In this document: piece after piece, positions 6,015 through 6,015 of the stretch
Numbering within the stretch: the stretch's first letter is position 1
How the letters are laid out: each line of letters begins with the position of its first letter
Source of the DNA: Tannerellaceae bacterium
GTDB taxonomy: Bacteria; Bacteroidota; Bacteroidia; Bacteroidales; Tannerellaceae
Length of the DNA: 6,015 nucleotides
Direction: 5' to 3'
Assembly: GCA_031267775.1 (NCBI GenBank)
Contig: JAIRYL010000118.1
Location: 1 to 6,015 of the forward strand
Program-made: the position numbers and the translations under genes
Notes under the pieces: generated by a model
Told to the model about the DNA's origin: nothing
Databases searched by the model: none
What the model saw: only the letters and a program-made list of their open reading frames with translations

Positions 6015-6015
6015 A

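Overview
The window looks like a chromosomal segment of a Bacteroidales-type bacterium (Bacteroidota). Three signs support this. TAnnTTTG promoter boxes lie at suitable distances before recQ and dps. The main genes mostly lack Shine-Dalgarno sequences. The Dps and secreted S9 peptidase proteins also have the look of this group. The species cannot be named from the sequence alone.

Layout: positions 1-522 hold no convincing gene. They contain a heptamer-based repeat with inverted arms (1-64), a 160-bp imperfect palindrome (266-425) and candidate promoter boxes. Next is recQ on the plus strand (523-2364), a full-length RecQ helicase. It meets a convergent dps gene on the minus strand (2417-2905), and a bidirectional hairpin terminator sits between them. 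Upstream of dps, also on the minus strand, is a secreted S9 family serine peptidase (3007-5109). The dps promoter, with a double-dyad OxyR-like site directly upstream of it, lies in the short gap and overlaps the peptidase stop codon.

From about 5246 to the right edge the DNA becomes very AT-rich (roughly 20-30% GC in sampled lines, against mid-to-upper 40s in recQ). This part is a minus-strand piece of what appears to be a polymorphic-toxin immunity island. It has the tail of an unknown protein that enters from the right edge, then a 42-codon ORF joined to it by an ATGA overlap, then an Imm70-like immunity gene. The 42-codon ORF is a GC-rich block (about 55%) bounded by near-identical 17-bp direct repeats, which suggests modular assembly. 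A 45-codon ORF of uncertain reality links the immunity gene to the peptidase start.

Functionally, recQ (DNA repair and recombination) and dps (iron storage and protection of DNA from peroxide) are housekeeping or stress genes. The S9 enzyme is probably a periplasmic or exported peptidase. The right end is accessory DNA for contact-dependent competition. The points most worth a second look are the 160-bp palindrome, the dps operator and the modular immunity island.
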